DNA of 64,000 nucleotides from Ustulina deusta (taxonomy: Eukaryota; Ascomycota; Sordariomycetes; Xylariales; Xylariaceae), in contig JAJNNX010000013.1 of assembly GCA_023159155.1 (NCBI GenBank), positions 372,001 to 436,000 of the forward strand, read 5' to 3'. The translations under genes and the position numbers were made by a program. The notes beneath the pieces are model-generated. The model was not told where the DNA came from. It did no database searches and saw only the letters and a program-made list of their open reading frames with translations. Shown in pieces: positions 59,162-64,000 of this stretch. Positions within the stretch are counted from its first letter, which is position 1; every line of letters starts with the position of its first letter.

Positions 59162-62100
59162 TCTGTTCCGCGGGGCGTTGTAGTTCTGCACGCGAATAAG
59201 AGCTGGCAATATCAATAAAAGCAAAGTATCTCATCATACAATCATGGAGAGATATAATCCAGACGCCAAACCCCAAATGCCTCAGTCGCGCCGCATAAAT
59301 CGTTCCCGTGAAAGATGATGTCGTCGCGTTGTGAACTTTTTTTGTTAGCAGGTCTGGTCTACAGTAACTCGGCCTGTTACGTAGGTACCTAATGCGCATA
59401 AGCCAGTGTCCACATGCACGTCAATTGTTCTTAAACCGTAGAGATGCAATTATCAATATACAACCCCACAGTGCATGTCGGGGACCTGCAGATGTACTGT
59501 ATGCTCATTTCAGGAAACCTATTATCGTAGGTACTTTGGTACCTACATCGGTCAGTGTTCCATTGGCGGATGGCCATTGGGGCTAGGTACCTAGGTAATG
59601 ATTACGTATTGGGTGGCCCGTGTACTTTACCCACCAGAATATTGGGGAATTATTACCGAGCCTTCTCTCCAGGCTCTCTCTTGTACTTTAGCTTGATAGT
59701 TCGACACATTGATCCATGTTTGCAAGGGAATGCCCAGCGCATAGCCTAGCCTCAAAGTGAGGTCTTCCATCCTACAACACATACTCAAGGTAGTTAGTGC
59801 TATAGAAGCACTTCAATTTTTCATCGGTCAAGTAACGGTTAGGTAGCACAACTTGGCTAGATCGAAGAGCAGACGCTACTCCCGTAAGATTACACAATTG
59901 CAATTTAATTCGCGGGGTGGTAAGTCTCTGGCCGGGTTAGAAGGCAACAATAAGTTTATTCTAGCCTGCCTATGTTAGCGGGATGTGTTTCTAGGACAGG
60001 TTCCAACGCAAGGCGTTTTTGCTATACTGTGTACTTGCGCTAGACCTTATGCTAGGTGTGATGAACCCGGCATCTGGATTGGATAAAATTTAGAGCGAGA
60101 TTCTCACACGGCTCTTATTCTGAATGATGTGACCGTAGTTCAAGCCCAGGCAAGCAAACATGTGTAAGCTTTAGCCATGCAATGGTTGTCCTAGCTATAC
60201 CTCTTTATCGCTTCCATTTCAATATAATTAATTACCCATACGATACTTGGGTACTTATAGTCCCTTCATTTTCATTGTCAATCAAACCCCCGCGGACCAG
60301 AGGGAGTTGTAACATGATACCCACATGAAAATCACTGCATTGTAATTGTTCACGAATGCCTAACCCAGTAAGATAGAGAGGAATTTATTTATCATCATTA
60401 GCAATTTTTATAGGAGGTGCAGTAGAAAGACTTTCTAAATTTTTCAGTACTGCACTAACTGGTGTATGCTAACTCACACAGGACTAAGTAGGCGATTTAA
60501 TAAAGGGAGAAGTTGACGCCTTCTAGTTGCCTTAAAGGAAAATAGAGGAGAGTAAACAAGATGAGTACCTATGCAAGGCCACCTACACTATAACCTTGGT
60601 AAAAGCCTCCGCTGGTACTGCAAATTTCTTTCAGTATTACAATCGTTCCTCAAAAACGCTCCCTCCATTCAGAATCGACGCCACAACATTCAAAGCTCCC
60701 AGTTAGGTAGAAACAAGGATTATCTACTCAGCGGGCCAAGTTAGTCAAAGATGAGATTTTAGGTTAGTGGTTACGGCATACACGATCGAATAGGGAACTC
60801 TCCATTCCCACAATGTAAATTCCATCCGTCGATATCAGAGTTTGCCGATGACTCTTTCCACATATAGATTACATTGTACGATGTAAACCCTTCAAAAGAA
60901 GAATCTCTGCTCTCCACTTCTAATTACCTACGCATTCCATCTACACCGCTTACCTACTGTGCTGTAGATAGACTCGACCCATAACCACAAGGGTACTATA
61001 AGAAACAAATGTCAGTTTACGTAACACATCACACCATCCACGCTAACTATAGAAGACCCGACGAATCCGGGGCGGGCACCGGGGACCTGTGTCCCCCGCG
61101 TGCTTCTACGTACCTATCCACTACCGAGCTGCATCGCATTCGCCCCTTGCCTAACGGAGCGGGCGGACACCCCAAACAACAACAATAGGTACAACTCACC
61201 TACCTATTCGACCCTAATCCGAAAAATTCCATGCATCTATCTCCACATGAGAAGGCCGGAAAGGGGGGGGAGGGAGAGGAGGGGGGATTCTCCATGGCGC
61301 ATACACTACACTATTTGCTCAGGGCAAAGGGAAGCGGATACCACCACACACCGATCCCCCCATCTCCCCCCCAAGATCCGTGACGTGGAAAACGAGAAAA
61401 CCTTTCCCGCCTTCCCGGCCGTACCTTGCGTCAACTGACGTGTCGATGACGGGGGAGCGGGACGGACGGAGTGAACCCTAAAGCTGCGAATGCGGCGCGT
61501 TTTTTTCTTTTTTTTTTTTCTTCGAGAGGTAAAAAAAAAGCTACGTAAGCAAAAATCTGAATACCCCGCGGGTACCTTAAAGGGTAGGGCGGTGCGAGCC
61601 AGGGTCTGAGGTTGGTGGTGTCTACCGTGGAACCCCAGAAATCTAACTTTTACCTAGCTCCGCATGAGCCGGGACGATCGGCAGGGCTGGTTTGTACACT
61701 AGATCCTATCATGTCCTGTCCTGTATTTTCGTTGCGTCTGATTCAAGGTAACGAGTTGGTGTTTGCTGTCGAGGAACTACGCGGCGAAGATGGTTGCATA
61801 TCCCCCTGCTTGTTTTTAATCTATAATCCGCGAGACTCCGTGAGGTATGGAGTATAGGGATGGCGTAAATTAGAAGCTGGTGAATCAATTTATCCTGTGA
61901 TGCTGATTGTGAAGTGTCTCAAGTAGTTATGGGAGGGAGCAGATTAGCCACCAACTTGCTCAAACCCAGAGAATCTTCCAAGGTAAGGTCAGCTGCTAGG
62001 TTGGAAATCTCGTAAAAACTCCAAACTCGTTGTATGTGGTTCGTAGAAAGCTAGGAAGTATGCTAATCAGAACACATTATATTGAGTATATTTCTGCCAT

Positions 62101-63001
62101 CTGAACTAGATAGGAGCTATGTAATTGTATAGATAATGTCAACCACCCTGGTATTCTGCAAATGCTCATAAATGTATATCGACGAGTAAACAAATAGGCC
62201 ACCGGGAGATCAATGTGATGCCATATCACCTCAAAGAACTATTCCAAGAATCTCCATCCATGATGCAACTCCCAAATCCAACCTGTTTTGCGCCACCATT
62301 GTATAAAGCGTCGATTATATCGACGGTTTCTATATGCATTTGGTATTTTCGTTGTTTGGAGAAAAAAAAAACCGGTATTAGGTATCTCTGTCGCAAGCAA
62401 TCCACAACCAATGCAAACCGTAGAAAAAAGGGTGGTCAAGAACAACAAGAAAAAAAAAAAAGAGCAAACGCATCTTGATGCATGAAACCAAGGTGCTGAT
62501 GGGATAGAGCAGAAGTAGGCTCAGTTCCTTGTTGCCATGATCTGGAGAGAGCAGCGCTGAAAGAACAGAACATAATACGTCAGAAAGGAAGGTCACATCA
62601 GCTATTATGCAGAATCACGTACTCCAATTTCTTGGGTGCCGAGGCTGGGAATAGCTGTGGGCGCTCATTGTTTCAATCATCCTGCATCCTTCGTCTACCA
62701 AACGCGGCGTGGGGATAGAAGCTTCGATAGTCCATTTCAAGACATCGGAGCAACACCCCGCATCTGGCTGATGTAACAAAGGGTCTCGATTGGACCCCAA
62801 GATAAGGATTCGAGCCCGGTTCCCCACGCTAGTATAACGATAGTAGAACGACCTTCTGCAAAGTCAAGGTAATTTAGACTAGATGGGAAGGCAAATATCG
62901 AGCCTGCACCTGCCCAGCAATGCCCAGCAATGTCTAGCGCAGACCAACACAGGACGATGTGAAAATAGCACACTAGTTGCCTGCGAAATGCACACCGTTT
63001 T
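59162..63001. other. Long gene-free region between swc2 and the Ecl1-like gene
   Basis: About 3.8 kb shows no convincing ORF on either strand. It contains TACCTAGGTA at 59588-59597 and related TAGGTACC motifs, a G-rich run at about 61261-61287, and T and A runs near 61501-61540. The left part is the swc2 promoter; the right part should hold the 3' UTR of the Ecl1-like gene. Confidence 0.6.
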
Positions 63002-64000
63002 CTAATAACGACTAAGCATAGGAGTCACGAGCTCAATGCTCTTGGGCCGCGAATAGGCTGGGGGGTTCCTCATCGGTAGCGGCCGATCTGATGTCGTCAT
63101 GCCACTGCCAGTATAATTGTAAGTAGAATACTGGTAGCCTCCGTCGTATGTCGAGGGATAAACATTGGGGGGTTGTGTATACGACGAGCTAGGGCTAGTA
63201 GCTGCGCTGCGGGTAAACGGCCAAATGCTGGCGTTCGTGGACACCGGGGATGGAGGGCTTGGAGGGCGTCGACTTAGTGATCTCAGCGCTGAGACGGCGC
63301 TAGTGTATTGGGAACTGGTGGGGGTGGTGGGAGGTGAGAAATAATTTGAACTGGGGCGAGACGGCGATGCCCGCGGGATGATGTCTCGAGGTTCTGGGTT
63401 TCCGGAGGCATAAAATGGTAAGCTTCCACTACTATGGCCGCCATGCGTTCCAACCGATGAGTGCGACGATGTCGCATTTTGGTCATGCCTGCGACACCTG
63501 ACATGCAAGTAAGTAAGGTGTGCTATTTCATTGGATCGTCGGGCAAGGGCTTACGCCTCAGAGCAATATAGAAACCTCTCGTCCTGCGCGATGAACTGTT
63601 TCTCGCAGGTCATGCTATACGCCCAGTCAGTAAGCACAATATTTGAATTCTGTGTGTGGGCAGAGAGTGTGGGGATGCAGGAACGAAAACAGGCGATGCT
63701 CATTGGGGTCGATCCAAGCTACCCACGCAATAAAACGTGGAGTGGACCATCAGTTACGCATCATGTGATGACGCAGCTTACACACGAGGCGTTTCAATGG
63801 CCTGCATGGGTTCTTTGGAGGGGATGATGCCGTGGTATCACTCGCAAGGTGGCGCCGAGAGAAGCCACCTGCATTCGGGATTCGGGGAGGACAAACGGTA
63901 AGGAAACACAAGTGAGAAACCGAGAGGTGTGGAGGCGTACCAATACTGCGGGAAGCTCTCTGCCTCATCCTCCGACCATTGCTGCTCCCATTCTCTTTCA
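63002..64000 (-). CDS. Ecl1/life-span regulatory factor-like protein (5' end outside window)
   Basis: Three exons are visible on the minus strand, 64000-63941 (continuing beyond the window), 63614-63555 and 63497-63002, all agreeing in phase. Splicing joins the short cysteine motif of the family: ESFPQYC, then MTCEKQFIAQDERFLYCSEACRRHD, a CxxC...CxxxC zinc-binding pattern. The remaining 150 residues are Ser/Pro/Tyr-rich and disordered, ending RPKSIELVTPMLSRY. Ecl1-family proteins of fission yeast are small zinc-binding proteins that extend chronological life span and respond to nutrient limits; larger filamentous fungal relatives share the motif. The first intron is 326 bp, long for this locus. 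The assignment rests on the cysteine motif, so the exact role is inferred. Confidence 0.75.

Noticed and set aside
62780..62880. Possible tRNA: GATTCGAGCCC-like and TAGTATAACG-like boxes
   Set aside because: The boxes are in the wrong order for one tRNA on either strand, and the putative anticodon loop is ten bases, so no cloverleaf forms.

Overview
This window is nuclear DNA from a filamentous ascomycete (Pezizomycotina). The protein genes have short introns of about 44-330 bp with GT..AG ends. The gene set is fungal (Tup1/RcoA repressor, Trs33, Siz/PIAS, Swc2/YL1, Rmp1, Ecl1-type zinc protein, UstYa-like oxidase, non-reducing polyketide synthase), and transposon DNA carries C-to-T decay typical of repeat-induced point mutation (RIP). 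Recurrent TACCTAGGTA-type intergenic motifs and the gene set suggest Sordariomycetes or a close class, but the species cannot be named from sequence alone.

Layout. 1-2.2 kb: repeats and no gene. 2.2-6.2 kb: an RNase MRP Rmp1 gene (+) convergent with tup1 (-). 6.2-11.6 kb: a long gene-free stretch. 11.6-13.9 kb: a decayed HET-NACHT-WD40 type NLR gene. 15.2-18.9 kb: a hypothetical nuclear protein with a 450-bp foldback MITE 59 bp before its start codon, then an FHA-like/kinase gene with one frameshift. 20.6-24.1 kb: a UstYa-like (DUF3328) gene and the sterol C-5 desaturase gene. 25.5-32.3 kb: a housekeeping block (DUF2015, RPL28, cytosolic malate dehydrogenase, Trs33). 34-39 kb: a SUMO E3 ligase, a broken PD-(D/E)XK-like gene and a DUF924 gene. 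39.2-41.0 kb: an intact cytochrome P450. 43.8-54.7 kb: the 3' part of a non-reducing PKS (AT-PT-ACP-ACP-TE), cut in two by a 7,062-bp Ty3/gypsy LTR retrotransposon that is heavily RIP-mutated. 55.7-59.2 kb: a DUF2423 gene convergent with swc2/YL1. 59.2-63 kb: gene-free. 63-64 kb: the 3' part of an Ecl1/life-span-factor-like gene that runs off the window.

The main story is a gene-rich, conserved chromosome arm interrupted by decaying accessory loci: an allorecognition-type NLR, a nuclease-fold gene and a PKS locus. The PKS junction is unusually clear. The retrotransposon has 319-bp LTRs and a 5-bp duplication (GACTG), and removing it rejoins the ACP2-TE linker in frame. RIP-type changes run C-to-T at one end of the element and G-to-A at the other, and fade inside the LTRs. 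The PKS also has two nonsense codons, one frameshift and no SAT/KS, so it is a dead gene; the neighbouring P450 may be its surviving cluster partner (inference). Exon coordinates were derived by hand from splice consensus, reading-frame phase and remembered family patterns; no alignment was run.
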